DNA of 64,000 bases from an uncultured Lachnospiraceae bacterium (GCA_910578405.1 CAJTQO010000015.1:10021-74020), one strand, 5' to 3'. Counted from the first letter of the stretch, positions 34,646 to 44,478 are shown. Notes: generated from the sequence alone by a model not told the origin. Made by a program: numbers and translations.

Positions 34646-35792
34646 AACATCCTCCATCCCCTTTCCGGTAAATCAAATCCGCAAAAAAGAGCAAAAAAAG
34701 ATTCTGTCCTATCGCATACATTCCCGTTTCCATAATTCCGTATACCGCAAATAAAAACAAAACCGTCAAAAGCATATATTTCTTCTGTGCCGCCGCATAT
34801 TTCATCAGCCATACATAACCAATGGAAAAAAGCAGGAATGTGACTATGCCATGCCTTAAAAGAATGCTCATGTAAGCATTATCAAGCCAAAGCTTTTCCG
34901 TAATCCCTGCCAGTTTGCGCTCTTCTTCCGAAACATATATTTTTTGCCCCAAAAAAGAAACGCCATACAGCGCCCACACTCTGTTGGCACAGGCAAACCT
35001 TGACGACATCCAAACATTAAGGTGTGCCAAAACCGGATTCCGGCTTACGTCAAAAAAGGACAAAAACAGACTGGCGACATTGGCAAGGACGGCTCCTGCT
35101 ACAAGACACTTGGCGTATATGCCCCACAAATTCCTTTTTCTGCCGGAGAGGAACCTGGAAAGCAGCAGCAAGAACAAAAAGAATAACAAACAGATGCAAA
35201 CCGTCTGGGAATTGGGAAACTTATATACAAAGAGAACTGCAAAAACCACAGAAAGATAATGAATCACGCCAAGCCGCTCCCTGTGGATGTAACAATGGCA
35301 TAGGATAAGCTGGAAAATCCTCATTCCCAATGTATTGGGGTGGACAAAACCTAAGGAATACCGCTGCACCTGCCGCATTATTAAAACATTATCCTCTATG
35401 AATCCGAAAAAACAAAGAAGGAACACTGCCGGAATCCCAAAAAGCAGCATCCGGTATGCCATATGCAGCGCCCGGTCCATATCTTCGTTTTTTGCCGCCG
35501 CAAGAAACATCCATGCCGCTAACAGCGATTTATTGCCGGACAAAAAAGCGGCAATAACAATCGGGACAGATATCCCCGCAATCAAAAACAATTCCCTTTT
35601 CGAATATGTCCGCGCCAATCGGACTATCTGCAGCATAAGCAGCATAAGCACAACCACATTGACCGCGCCGTTGATAACGCCGGCCGGTATGCCCATAACG
35701 CCTTTCCATGTAGTGGAATAAAGCAGCTCCATGCCAAACCATAGGGAAAACGTCACCATATAAAGATTTTTGCTTTTTATTATTTTTTCCAT
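34626..35792 (-). CDS. O-antigen/EPS polymerase-like membrane protein
   Basis: A 388-residue protein with 10-12 membrane helices and a larger loop near residues 265-300, the shape of Wzy-type polymerases. FVHPNTLGMRIFQL is similar to the conserved HPN region seen in Gram-positive Wzy proteins. Sequence conservation in this family is poor, so the assignment rests on topology and on its place between a glycosyltransferase and a flippase. It overlaps both neighbours by a few bases. Confidence 0.75.
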   Translation of the reverse strand: MEKIIKSKNLYMVTFSLWFGMELLYSTTWKGVMGIPAGVINGAVNVVVLMLLMLQIVRLARTYSKRELFLIAGISVPIVIAAFLSGNKSLLAAWMFLAAAKNEDMDRALHMAYRMLLFGIPAVFLLCFFGFIEDNVLIMRQVQRYSLGFVHPNTLGMRIFQLILCHCYIHRERLGVIHYLSVVFAVLFVYKFPNSQTVCICLLFFLFLLLLSRFLSGRKRNLWGIYAKCLVAGAVLANVASLFLSFFDVSRNPVLAHLNVWMSSRFACANRVWALYGVSFLGQKIYVSEEERKLAGITEKLWLDNAYMSILLRHGIVTFLLFSIGYVWLMKYAAAQKKYMLLTVLFLFAVYGIMETGMYAIGQNLFLLFFADLIYRKGDGGCYEKNHL

Positions 35793-36964
35793 TGGCTGCC
35801 ACTGTTTCCTCTCTTCCCTATTTTTACATATTCCTTATAAATCAGTTCCGCATTGCGCTCTGCGGTAAAATGCGACCGCGCGTACTCTCCCGCCCTTCTT
35901 CCGGCCTCTTCCAACAACTCCCTGTGGTTTAGCAAATACACCATCTTTTCTTTCAGGTCAGACGCATCGCCCTGCCGATACAGCCATCCGTTGACGCCGT
36001 TTGCCACCAGCTCCGTATTGGTTGGGATATCCGACGCCACCACGGGCAGCCCTGCCATCATATACTCCGCCGTTACTTTTCCAAACCCTTCTGACTTGGA
36101 ACACATAAGCCCACAGTCATAGCAGGCGATGTTTCCTCCTGCGTTCTCCCTGTATCCAAGCAGACGAACCGTATCCTCCAAGCCATATTCCTCTATCATG
36201 TTTTTTAACCGGCCCATATACATTGGGGAACCGCCGCCAATAATATCCAATGCAATGCTTTTTCTTTCTTCCTGCGTCAGCAGCCCGCACGCCTGCACCG
36301 CCTGCCATTGCCCCTTCGCCTCATAAACGGCTCCTATCATCAATAGCCTCATTTTATGGCTCCTGTCCGTTTCATAGGTTTCCTTCCTGCTTACCTTGCT
36401 GTCCACCCCATTATAAATCCGGACTATTTTCTCCTCTTGCAAGCCTTTCTTAATCCACCGCTCCTTAACCGTTTCGGAAACCGCAATGAACTGCGTCGCC
36501 GCCTGGTTCATCAGCGATATATAATCTTTCCTGAAGCTAAAACAATGCTCTCCTAACTCCCTGATATGCCAGACGAGGGGTTTCTTGTATTTTAACGCCA
36601 AGGCGGCGGAAAAATCTTCCCTGGAGGAATTGGAATGTATAAGGTCTATCGAATCCATATCCAACCGTCTGCTTAAACAATAAACCCCGAAATATTTCCC
36701 AAATAAATATTCCGCGCCCCGCACAAGGAACTTAAGCGGCCTTTTCCATTTTTGCTCCAGGATATTCTGACAAAAAGGCTCATATAATATTTTATAGGTA
36801 GGGCAACCTAACCGTTGATAATATTCCTCCGAATGATTCCTAAGCGGAAGGACGACGCTGATTTGCATGTCCTTATCGTACTTTAACAGCCTGTCGGCCA
36901 GTTGCTTCATTGACTGGGACGCTCCGTATTTTTCGTCACTGTCCGCAACAAGTAATATATGCAT
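35780..36964 (-). CDS. Glycosyltransferase family 4
   Basis: A 394-residue GT-B fold enzyme. The N-terminal ADSDEKYGASQSMKQLADRL suits the acceptor domain; the C-terminal domain has the usual GT4 nucleotide-sugar region SKSEGFGKVTAEYMMAGLPVV (E-x7-E, residues around 300), cut here at SEGFGKVTAEYM. It adds a sugar to the lipid-linked repeat unit at the inner face of the membrane. Donor and linkage cannot be read from sequence. Confidence 0.92.
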   Translation of the reverse strand: MHILLVADSDEKYGASQSMKQLADRLLKYDKDMQISVVLPLRNHSEEYYQRLGCPTYKILYEPFCQNILEQKWKRPLKFLVRGAEYLFGKYFGVYCLSRRLDMDSIDLIHSNSSREDFSAALALKYKKPLVWHIRELGEHCFSFRKDYISLMNQAATQFIAVSETVKERWIKKGLQEEKIVRIYNGVDSKVSRKETYETDRSHKMRLLMIGAVYEAKGQWQAVQACGLLTQEERKSIALDIIGGGSPMYMGRLKNMIEEYGLEDTVRLLGYRENAGGNIACYDCGLMCSKSEGFGKVTAEYMMAGLPVVASDIPTNTELVANGVNGWLYRQGDASDLKEKMVYLLNHRELLEEAGRRAGEYARSHFTAERNAELIYKEYVKIGKRGNSGSQWKK

Positions 36965-37000
36965 ATCCGATTTTCCTTTCCTTGTCCCACGGTCAAACGC

Positions 37001-39060
37001 TTAAGCTCCGTCCTCTTCCTTGCTGTAATATTTCTTTCTATAATCGCTTTTCATATGCAGTTTGGTTATGAATAGCTGCAAAATCTTAAAATACGGCAAA
37101 TTCACCTTTAACAGCTTTCTTAGAAAGAAAATCTTGCATAAGCATTCGTTCAAATCCTGTTTCCCTATTTTAGGATGGCGCGCATAATAAAAAATGCCAT
37201 GTTCCGGCAGTAACTTATGCATCTCCCCGTCCACAAACCGGAATTTCTCAAATATTTTTATGGTAGACATAGATGGATACACGGCAAACCGCGCATACGG
37301 ACTCATGGCAATATCCGGATGGATAGCCCCCTCTTCTTCACAGAGCCCGTTTTCCCTGGCCATTTCCAAAAATTGCAGCGCAGCGCTTTGGAGGGAGTCT
37401 ATAAATTCGCCCTCCGCCCCCGCATATTCCGGCTCTGCGAAAACAGGCCGGACGGCGCCTTTCCCCATGGCGTATTCCTGCACGGTGCCTGTGGCGCTTA
37501 AAAACAAAATTTCAAAGATTTGCCCGGTCAGCCTTTCCATCAAAGCATATTCTTCCTTCCATCCCGGCTCAAACAAATACCCGTTCCGGCACATGCCATC
37601 ATAATATTCCCCGCTCTCCATATTCATCACGCCAAGGTAATAGCCATGAAGCGCCGTTCCTGCCCCTGCATATTTTTGCAGGACCGTCTGCATCGTCCCT
37701 TTCCAGCCAATGTCCACAATCGCCAGATTGCCGTGAAACTGGTTTTCTTTCAAATAAGCTTCCACATATTCTTTTTGCCGCTGAAACCGCGCCCCGCCAA
37801 GCCGCTTCACGATATCGTATACGTCCCGTTTCTTCCCTTTGGGGATTTCATGTATTTGGGATTCCCCGCACAATCCCACTTTGCGCAATTCCCGCTGAAA
37901 GCTTTCCGGCTCCAGTTTACAGACCGCCCCCAATGTGTTTAACAAAGGTCTGTGGAAAAAGCACTTCAAAACGGCAATCATCCCGTCAAAATCCGCCGCG
38001 TCCGCAAGCAGCGGAACAAGCAATGCCTGTCTTGAAACGCATACATAGCATTGGGGGACGGCGCAGTCCGGATACAAAATGCGAAACGCCTCCTGAAGCA
38101 ACTTCCCTTCCCTGCTTAAAAAAAGATTTTCTCAATCCGGTCGCTTTCTATTTTTTCCTTCAGCCATTTGCAATAGCCTAACAGCATGGGGCCCAATACC
38201 TCATACCCAATACAGGCAGCGTCCCCGTAAGCAGTCTTATGATTATTTAAAAAAGAAAAAAGCCTCCCGTACAGAAACGGATTCTCTGCCTTCCTGTTTA
38301 CGCGCTTCCAAAATCTTAACCCGTTGCGCCGCCCGTCGGTCAGCAGGGCGTTAAGCCCTTTTGCCTTAGCCATAAAAAAATCGCTTTTTACATGATCGCC
38401 TATATGCAGTATTTTCCCCTGGAAACTGCCATAGTCTTTTTTCACCGCTTCGTATATGCTGCCCGTGGATTTGCACATACCGTAAGCTGAGGACAGATAC
38501 AATTTCTCATAGCCATGGTAGCCGCATCGCTCCAAAATTTTTATAATCAAAGGCTCTTCCAAATACATATCAGAAACAATCAGAATTCTTTTTTGGCCTT
38601 TTAACGCCTTTTCATAAATTGCCTTCATGGGCAGATTGGGACAGCAGACCTGGAGTTCCGTCTCCCTTTCCAAGCGCTGCAAAAGAAATTTATCCTGTTT
38701 TGTCACGCCCTCCATGCAGGCGAAAATTTCCTCCAAGGAAATTTCCTCTGACGATATTCCCTTTTGCATTCTTTGGGGCGACGTTTCCCCCAATGAAACG
38801 CCTTCTTTGCAGGCGTTCTTTCTGGCCTTTTTCTCTGCATCCACCCTAAGTTTTAGATAGCCGTCTATGCTTTTCCCCGTCTGTTTTTGGAATTTTGCGC
38901 TTACCAGCCTATGCACCTCCTCAGGCTCCGCCACATCCCTTTTCACCAACGTGTCAAAAATATCAAAGGAAACGATTTGCGCCTGGCTGACAGCCCGTTC
39001 TATCTCATCGTATTTTGCGCTTAACGCCTTACCCAGGCAATGCCTTATCTCTCTTTTCAT
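37001..39060 (-). pseudogene. HAD-family EPS protein (COG5610 type) split by a -1 frameshift in a T7 run
   Basis: Two frames form one gene of about 685 codons. The upstream part (to 38116) has the HAD motif FDIFDTLVKRD, VSDMYLEE and GDHVKSD, and ends KIFF then stop. The downstream part begins, after restoring one base, with LSREGKLLQEAF, the normal continuation. The break is at seven consecutive T (38118-38124 on the complementary strand). It may be a real mutation, a phase-variable tract, a slippage site or a sequencing error. These proteins occur in EPS clusters; their chemistry is not settled. Start at 39060 follows AGGG; 39117 (GTG) is possible. Confidence 0.8.
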
Positions 39061-39095
39061 TGTATTTGCCCTATACATCCGCTTGGTTTCCCGTC

Positions 39096-39734
39096 TTACT
39101 CTTTTTCTGACATCCACTTCTCATATTCTTCCAGAAAAACAGGATATTGCTCCGACTTTCTGGATGTAGCCGTTAGGACAATCGCATTCCTGTAACGGTA
39201 AAAATCCACGCAAATTCTTTTTTCGCTATACGAAATCATAGAATACCCGGCAGTCTTAATCATTGCGTCCGGGAAGCTTTCCCTGACTGTATGGCACACA
39301 CGTTTCAATGTCCATCCGGTATCCACGGAATCATCCACAATCAGGATTTTCCTGTGCCTTTTGGCCTTTTCCCGCTCAAAACTGACGGACGTCTCCACGT
39401 TCCTTTCCCTGTTTCTATCGTTCCACCTATACATCCATGGCTGCTTTAGCAGCGCCAATATCGCCTTTTGCGGCATAAGCCCGATGACCAGCTTTAATTT
39501 GTCCTTTATCCCATTGGAAGGCCGGCTTGCCAAAATGCCCGCCATATCGCACTTAAAATATTCCGCCATCGGTTTTGCGAAAAGGAATCCGCTTTTAGCG
39601 ACAAAAACAATCAAATCCGGAGAATATGTCCTGCCGATTTCCCTTGCCCAATCCCTGCAGTCGCTTATCACGCCTGGTATGGTTTTCACATATGTTTCTA
39701 TATGGCCTGCCGCCTTTTCCTCTTTGCTTCCCAT
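39096..39734 (-). CDS. Phosphoribosyltransferase-like protein of EPS cluster
   Basis: A 212-residue protein with the PRTase signature KILIVDDSVDTGWTL near residue 130, which binds the ribose-phosphate part of PRPP or a related nucleotide. The N-terminal half is not that of a known nucleobase enzyme. It overlaps the following HAD gene when that gene is started at its earlier GTG. Members of this type often sit beside COG5610 HAD proteins in EPS loci. Start at 39734 has AAGGTGG in front; the ATG five codons earlier lacks a good site. Confidence 0.82.
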   Translation of the reverse strand: MGSKEEKAAGHIETYVKTIPGVISDCRDWAREIGRTYSPDLIVFVAKSGFLFAKPMAEYFKCDMAGILASRPSNGIKDKLKLVIGLMPQKAILALLKQPWMYRWNDRNRERNVETSVSFEREKAKRHRKILIVDDSVDTGWTLKRVCHTVRESFPDAMIKTAGYSMISYSEKRICVDFYRYRNAIVLTATSRKSEQYPVFLEEYEKWMSEKE

Positions 39735-39810
39735 ACTGCCACCTTGCATTAAACTTTTTTAAAGAGCCTATTTATTCTTAAACCATTGGGGAAACGCTGT
39801 CTGCAGGCTG

Positions 39811-40497
39811 TTAATACGCCCCGTCCCCGTAAAAAATAACCGGTATTGTTTTCCATATCATTTTTATATCCGTTAAAATCCCCATATCTTCTATGTATTT
39901 CAAATCCAGTTCCACCCACTCATCCCATGCTATATTTGCCCTGCCGCTAATCTGCCAGTAACAGGTCAGGCCGGGCTTTACCAAAAGCCTTTGCTTCTCA
40001 TACTCATTACACGCTTCCATCTGGAACGTCAGGATAGGCCGCGGCCCCACAATGCTCATATCCCCCTTTAAAATGTTAATTAACTGAGGAAGTTCGTCTA
40101 TGCTGTATTTCCTTATAAACTTGCCTACTTTCGTAATGCGCGGGTCGTCCTTAATCTTAAAGGCATGTCCCGACTGTTCGTTGTCCTTTTGCATCTGGGC
40201 AAATTTCTTGTCCGCGTCTTTGCACATACTGCGGAACTTATACATGGAAAACGGATTCATATCTTTTCCCGCCCTTGGCTGTACAAAGAAAACCGGACCG
40301 CCGTCTTCTAACAAAATAGCAATGGCCGTAATCAAAAATACAGGCGACAAAATTACCATAGCGGCGCAGGACGCGGCAATATCAAACAGACGTTTCACCG
40401 CTTTATAAAGCATCCTCTTTTCGGCATATAATCCCTTGTACCGCATGATATCGTTCTTAAGGAATATCTTTTCTACATCTCTGGTCAACGAATCCAT
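39811..40497 (-). CDS. Undecaprenyl-phosphate sugar phosphotransferase (priming transferase)
   Basis: A 228-residue monotopic/membrane enzyme that starts EPS synthesis by moving a sugar-1-phosphate to undecaprenyl phosphate. A hydrophobic helix lies near residues 38-62, followed by FRSMCKDADKKF, SIDELPQLINILKGDM, GPRP and LVKPGLTCYWQISGR, all conserved in the bacterial sugar transferase family. AAAGGAG precedes the start. First gene of the seven-gene EPS operon; its promoter lies in the loop of an inverted repeat 130 bases upstream. Confidence 0.95.
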   Translation of the reverse strand: MDSLTRDVEKIFLKNDIMRYKGLYAEKRMLYKAVKRLFDIAASCAAMVILSPVFLITAIAILLEDGGPVFFVQPRAGKDMNPFSMYKFRSMCKDADKKFAQMQKDNEQSGHAFKIKDDPRITKVGKFIRKYSIDELPQLINILKGDMSIVGPRPILTFQMEACNEYEKQRLLVKPGLTCYWQISGRANIAWDEWVELDLKYIEDMGILTDIKMIWKTIPVIFYGDGAY

Positions 40498-40596
40498 AGC
40501 TTTTCTCCTTTATCCAACATGGCGGGCTGTCAGGGAATCCCCCTGTATCCCATCCAATCCCTGTCTGCACAGGATTTGGCAGGATGTTTTAAAATT

Positions 40597-40693
40597 ATAA
40601 TCCCCACCCCCGGCCTGCGGCATGTGTTTCACTATATAATATATGTTCGAGGACTTTTACTCAAAACATGCCGCTGCCAGGGGTGGGGATTAT
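40597..40693. repeat. Imperfect 27/28-bp inverted repeat flanking the EPS promoter
   Basis: The left arm (40597-40624) reads ATAATCCCCACCCC then CGGCCTGCGGCATG; the right arm (40667-40693) is its inverted copy with one mismatch and one small length change. The 42-base centre holds the promoter at 40636-40664. It could be an invertible promoter, a large operator or an RNA hairpin. Confidence 0.8.
40636..40664 (-). promoter_or_regulatory. EPS operon promoter
   Basis: TTGAGT (40659-40664) and TATTAT (40636-40641) with a 17-base spacer, directed at the priming transferase. It lies entirely inside the loop of the inverted repeat. Confidence 0.65.
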
Positions 40694-40841
40694 TGGCAAT
40701 TATAACTATTTGCGTTCTGCCGCCCACGTTTCCACGGGGCGGCAGAACAACCACATGTTGGGAATCAATATACGGTGTTACCCGCTGTTAATCATGCATG
40801 ATTAAGTAATTATTCCTTCTAAAAAATAATGGTTACAAAAA

Positions 40842-41954
40842 TTATTCTCCGGTTTTCGGGGAAACGGCCGGATTGACAGGCGTTGTGGGAGCTGCCGGGG
40901 CATTTCCCGCTTTTCCTGGATTGACCGCATTATTGCTGCCGGAATTGCCGCTGTCGCTGCTGTCTGCGCCATCGTCATTGCCGCCATCGCCGTCATTGTC
41001 CGTATCGGCCGGAGCTTCCGGGATTGCGGATTTGGGAGCGGTAACGACAAATACAGGAGAGAAGGAATCAAACACTGCCACAACCACGCCGTCTTTGCTG
41101 ATATGCGCCGGAAGGCGATCCCATACGCCGTTCTTATAGTGCATTACAAAATATTCCAGGTTTTCGTCCGGGCCATTCTTTAACGGAATATTGACACGGA
41201 CCGGTGTGGAGCCGTCATGCTCCGGTATGTCGATATTGGCAGAAGCCAATAACTCAACGGAACTTTCACTGCCCTCTCCCCAAACCTGTTTTGCCATTTC
41301 TTTCGCCGCATCCACAGCCACCGACTGTACCGTGGTTTCCACGGCGTTCACCATTACCTTGAAACCGGGAAGGTTGATGGAAACGGTTTTGTTCACCAAA
41401 TCCAGCCCGGCAAACAATGTGCTGGAAGCCGCTTTTAGCGCCTCCTCGTCCTCCCCTTCAGGCAAAGCGTCCGGCACAGCCAAATCTACCTTTGCTTCCC
41501 CTTCGCTCACTATGGTGTCCGGGGCATTTACAATTGCATTCAAATCTTCAGGAGCCGTCACCACATTGTCCAAGGTCACTTCCGTTACATTGCCGTCCAC
41601 CGTGGTCGTGGTCGTTTCGCTGACCTTGCCGCTTGCATCCGTTTTCTTTACCGCTTCCACCGTGCTGCCGTCCGTTTTTTCCGTTGTCACGGTTTCCACG
41701 GTCCCTACCGTCTCTCCGGCTTCGTTGGTGGTCACTTCCGTTTTTTCCGTTACTTTGTTCCCTTCCGGGGTCGTCACCGTAGGTTTGGTCGTAACAACCG
41801 TCTGCGTGCCGTCGCCGTTATCAACCGGATCGCTTACAATCGGCGGTTGGGAAGTGTCCGGGCTAAGCGAGCCCGCCGCACTTACCGGTACAGCCGCCAC
41901 TAAAGACATAGCCATGCCAAGCGCCAACATGCTATAAATTTTCTTTCTTTTCAT
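40842..41954 (-). CDS. Secreted Thr/Val-rich protein ending in a sortase-like motif
   Basis: A 370-residue protein with a signal peptide (residues 1-28, ending VPVSAAG), a Thr/Glu/Val-rich repeat region (about 45-135, units like VTTEKTDGS), a folded middle and an Asp/Gly/Asn/Pro-rich linker. It ends SPKTGE and then stops: the hydrophobic segment and charged tail that should follow a sorting signal are missing, and no other frame supplies them. It is behind sortase and LCP genes, so it was probably a sortase substrate. It may be released, anchored otherwise, or truncated. Start at 41954 has AAGGAG. Confidence 0.8.
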   Translation of the reverse strand: MKRKKIYSMLALGMAMSLVAAVPVSAAGSLSPDTSQPPIVSDPVDNGDGTQTVVTTKPTVTTPEGNKVTEKTEVTTNEAGETVGTVETVTTEKTDGSTVEAVKKTDASGKVSETTTTTVDGNVTEVTLDNVVTAPEDLNAIVNAPDTIVSEGEAKVDLAVPDALPEGEDEEALKAASSTLFAGLDLVNKTVSINLPGFKVMVNAVETTVQSVAVDAAKEMAKQVWGEGSESSVELLASANIDIPEHDGSTPVRVNIPLKNGPDENLEYFVMHYKNGVWDRLPAHISKDGVVVAVFDSFSPVFVVTAPKSAIPEAPADTDNDGDGGNDDGADSSDSGNSGSNNAVNPGKAGNAPAAPTTPVNPAVSPKTGE

Positions 41955-42018
41955 TCTCTTTCTCCTTTCCCCAAACATTTCATGTGGTTATATCAAGCTT
42001 TTCAGCCTAATACCTGCT

Positions 42019-43095
42019 TCATTGGACTTCCTCATAAAAAACTTTTAAAATCAGCTCATAAAGCGCCGTCTCGTCCAAATAAAACTCTTCAAACTTTTCC
42101 CCCCGGACGGTTTCCCCCTCCAAGGTATACAAATTCCCCCCGTCAAAATGGTAGCCCGCCATCTGCATGGCCAGATAACTGGCCTCATCTATAGAAATAT
42201 CCGTCACCATGTAACGGCTTAATGTCTGGTATAACTCTACAGGGAGCGTAAAATCCGCTTTCATGGCCTGTCTTGCCGCCGCCGCATAGGCTGTCAGATA
42301 TTGTTTCTGCCGTTCCAGCCTTTTGCCCGCGCTGTTAAAACTTGTCACATCCCGGTAATGCAGATAGTGGTATGCCGCCATCCCTTCCAAATGCACGCTT
42401 TCCCCTTCTTTCACATGGAAATCCCTGTACTCTATGCTTTCCAACGCTTCTACCCAAATGCCGCCGATTGCGTCGTTGAGCAACGGAATCGCTCCCATAT
42501 GAATGGAGCAGTATCCATGGATAGGCAGGTTGTAAAACAGTCTGGACACCGCTTTGCGGCTGCGTTCGCAGCTTATTTCGGCTCCGTCGCCATACCCGTG
42601 CTGCAAGGTAATCTGCCCTTCGCCGCTGCCCTCATATTCCCCCTCTTTGTTGTAAATATCCAACTGCGCCATGGTATCCCGCGGAACGCCAATCACGCAA
42701 AGCTCTTTGTTATGAGGGTTCATTGCCAATAGGAAAATAGCGTCCGACTGTCCGCCGTCTATGCCGTTTTTGGCGGGCGACACTTCCTCCATCTTGTCAA
42801 TTCCAAGGAAAAGGAAAATCAGCATGTCTTTATTGTAGCGGTAATGAATCCCCTTATACCGGAGGTCGCCCTCCTGCCAGTCCGTTTCTTCCTCTTCCAT
42901 GCCGCCGCCCGTTTCTGAGCGCTCCGACATGGACAGGATAATCTGTCCGCTGTCGGCCTGGCTATACAGGCTCTCCTTTCCCGCCACGCCCATTCTCCAG
43001 AAAACAATGGCTGCCAGCAAAGCAGCCAGCAAAAGCGCCGCCAAAGCCACGAGCAGCCACCCCGCCATGCCAAGCCTTGCCCTCTTACTCTTCAT
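42019..43095 (-). CDS. LytR-CpsA-Psr (LCP) family protein
   Basis: A 358-residue protein anchored by an N-terminal membrane helix (residues 10-35), with an extracellular LCP domain. The segments LFLGIDKME, IPRDT-like VIGVPRDTM and HYLHYRDV with later RLERQKQYL (Arg cluster that binds the polyprenyl phosphate head) are those of the family. LCP enzymes attach cell-wall polymers to peptidoglycan, fitting the EPS genes downstream. It overlaps the sortase gene by 11 bases. Confidence 0.9.
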   Translation of the reverse strand: MKSKRARLGMAGWLLVALAALLLAALLAAIVFWRMGVAGKESLYSQADSGQIILSMSERSETGGGMEEEETDWQEGDLRYKGIHYRYNKDMLIFLFLGIDKMEEVSPAKNGIDGGQSDAIFLLAMNPHNKELCVIGVPRDTMAQLDIYNKEGEYEGSGEGQITLQHGYGDGAEISCERSRKAVSRLFYNLPIHGYCSIHMGAIPLLNDAIGGIWVEALESIEYRDFHVKEGESVHLEGMAAYHYLHYRDVTSFNSAGKRLERQKQYLTAYAAAARQAMKADFTLPVELYQTLSRYMVTDISIDEASYLAMQMAGYHFDGGNLYTLEGETVRGEKFEEFYLDETALYELILKVFYEEVQ

Positions 43096-44053
43096 TGAGC
43101 AATACCCCCTGCACCAGATAACGGTTGTCCGGCTTATTCGCTATGCAGGTGGATAATACAAGAATATGGTTTCCCGGCTCCACTTCCACGTCCTCTGCCC
43201 GATTGCAGTTCATGCCGCGCACTTTTTCCACCCTTTCCATATATTTTTCAAACTCGCTTTGCAGGGCATAGTCATGCCCATAAAGCAGATGTTCATTGCC
43301 CGATTCATAGGCTGCAAAGATTTGATAGGCAAACAGCCTTTCCGGCGTATAAACATATACATAAGGGTGTTCCCTGAAATATTCCATATCTTCATAATCG
43401 TGCAGCCCTGCAAACATTGTGCCGTTTTTCATATTGTGGCCGTAAACTACCGTAACCGGATCGGAAAAATCCTTTCCGTTGTACCTCTCCGTATAAATGC
43501 AGCCTGGGTATCCATAGCTCCCATCCAAGTTATAATTCAGGTAATAAAGGTCATTATATGGATGCTGCAGTATAGGATAGTCCACCTCGCTGTCGGGAAT
43601 ATAAATCCAGGCGTAAATATCCGCATTCACATTTTGCTGCAAATCCTCAAAATCCACTTCCTTTTCCGGTATGGGGACGCCCCTGTCCACAAGCGCCTGT
43701 AAATCCTGCGAAAGTTCCGGCTCCGCCTCTTCCTGGACGCTGTCGTCCGCCTCTTCCTCCGGCCGCTGCCCGGCTCCTTCATCGCCGTCTATGGTTTCCT
43801 CTATCGCCAAGCCATCTTCCGGGCCTTTCTGTCCTGCCGTCTGTCCGCCGCCGTCCTGCCCCTGCCTTGTCTGGTGAATCCCAAATGCCGCCAGGCCAAT
43901 GGCTGCAACAGCCAACAGCGCCACGGCAAAGAGTTTCCATTGCTGGCCGCCCCTTTTGGGGCCGCTTCCTTCCCCTTGTTTATGGACGCTTTTTTTCCGG
44001 CCGCTTTTCTCCTTTCTATGGCTGTCTTCCTTCTTTAAATCCTGTCCTCCCAT
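43085..44053 (-). CDS. Class B sortase
   Basis: A 322-residue membrane-anchored transpeptidase. A cytoplasmic basic tail and a membrane helix (about residues 40-60) precede an acidic linker and the sortase domain. The catalytic His is in VVYGHNMKNGTMF (near 210), Cys in LSTCIANKPDNRYLV (near 304), and the Arg in the latter segment; the class B insertion helix is present. It should anchor proteins to the wall; the adjacent secreted protein with SPKTGE is the obvious partner. First gene of its operon, directly behind the inverted-repeat segment. Confidence 0.93.
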   Translation of the reverse strand: MGGQDLKKEDSHRKEKSGRKKSVHKQGEGSGPKRGGQQWKLFAVALLAVAAIGLAAFGIHQTRQGQDGGGQTAGQKGPEDGLAIEETIDGDEGAGQRPEEEADDSVQEEAEPELSQDLQALVDRGVPIPEKEVDFEDLQQNVNADIYAWIYIPDSEVDYPILQHPYNDLYYLNYNLDGSYGYPGCIYTERYNGKDFSDPVTVVYGHNMKNGTMFAGLHDYEDMEYFREHPYVYVYTPERLFAYQIFAAYESGNEHLLYGHDYALQSEFEKYMERVEKVRGMNCNRAEDVEVEPGNHILVLSTCIANKPDNRYLVQGVLLNEE

Positions 44054-44223
44054 AGGTCAAATACCTCTTTCCCTATCCTTTTTTCCTTTTGCGCACCATA
44101 ACTCCTGCCCTGCAGGACAGGTACATCCTACATCATTTTATACCTATGATTGACCGACATTTTCTTTCGTAAAATATCCAATTTTACGAAAATTCGACAT
44201 ACAGCAGTCCGCCACGCCCCTTT

Positions 44224-44301
44224 TTATGCGCAAAACCGGACATGAAAAAAAGCCGCCATGCCTTTTGACGGCAAATTTGACGGCTTATAAATCCTTTCCA
44301 T
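44224..44301 (-). CDS. Tiny ORF inside the inverted-repeat segment
   Basis: Twenty-five codons with a good GGGAGGAG site before the ATG. The product begins MERIYKPSNLPSKG; a second place in the segment (44373-44405) would encode the related KIFKPSKEPSKG but has no start codon. This may be chance coding across a DNA repeat, or a duplicated small peptide or leader. No known family. Confidence 0.25.
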   Translation of the reverse strand: MERIYKPSNLPSKGMAAFFHVRFCA

Positions 44302-44478
44302 CTCCTCCCAATACTAGGAATATCTGTGAAAAATGCTTATTTTATGGGAAATAGCGGGCTTTTCTCATCCTCTCCTTTTGACGGCTCCTTTGACGGCTTA
44401 AAAATCTTTTTCTCTGCTCCGGCACACTACAAAAATATGTAAACAGACAGAAGTAAGTGAAAATCATCAAAAATATGG

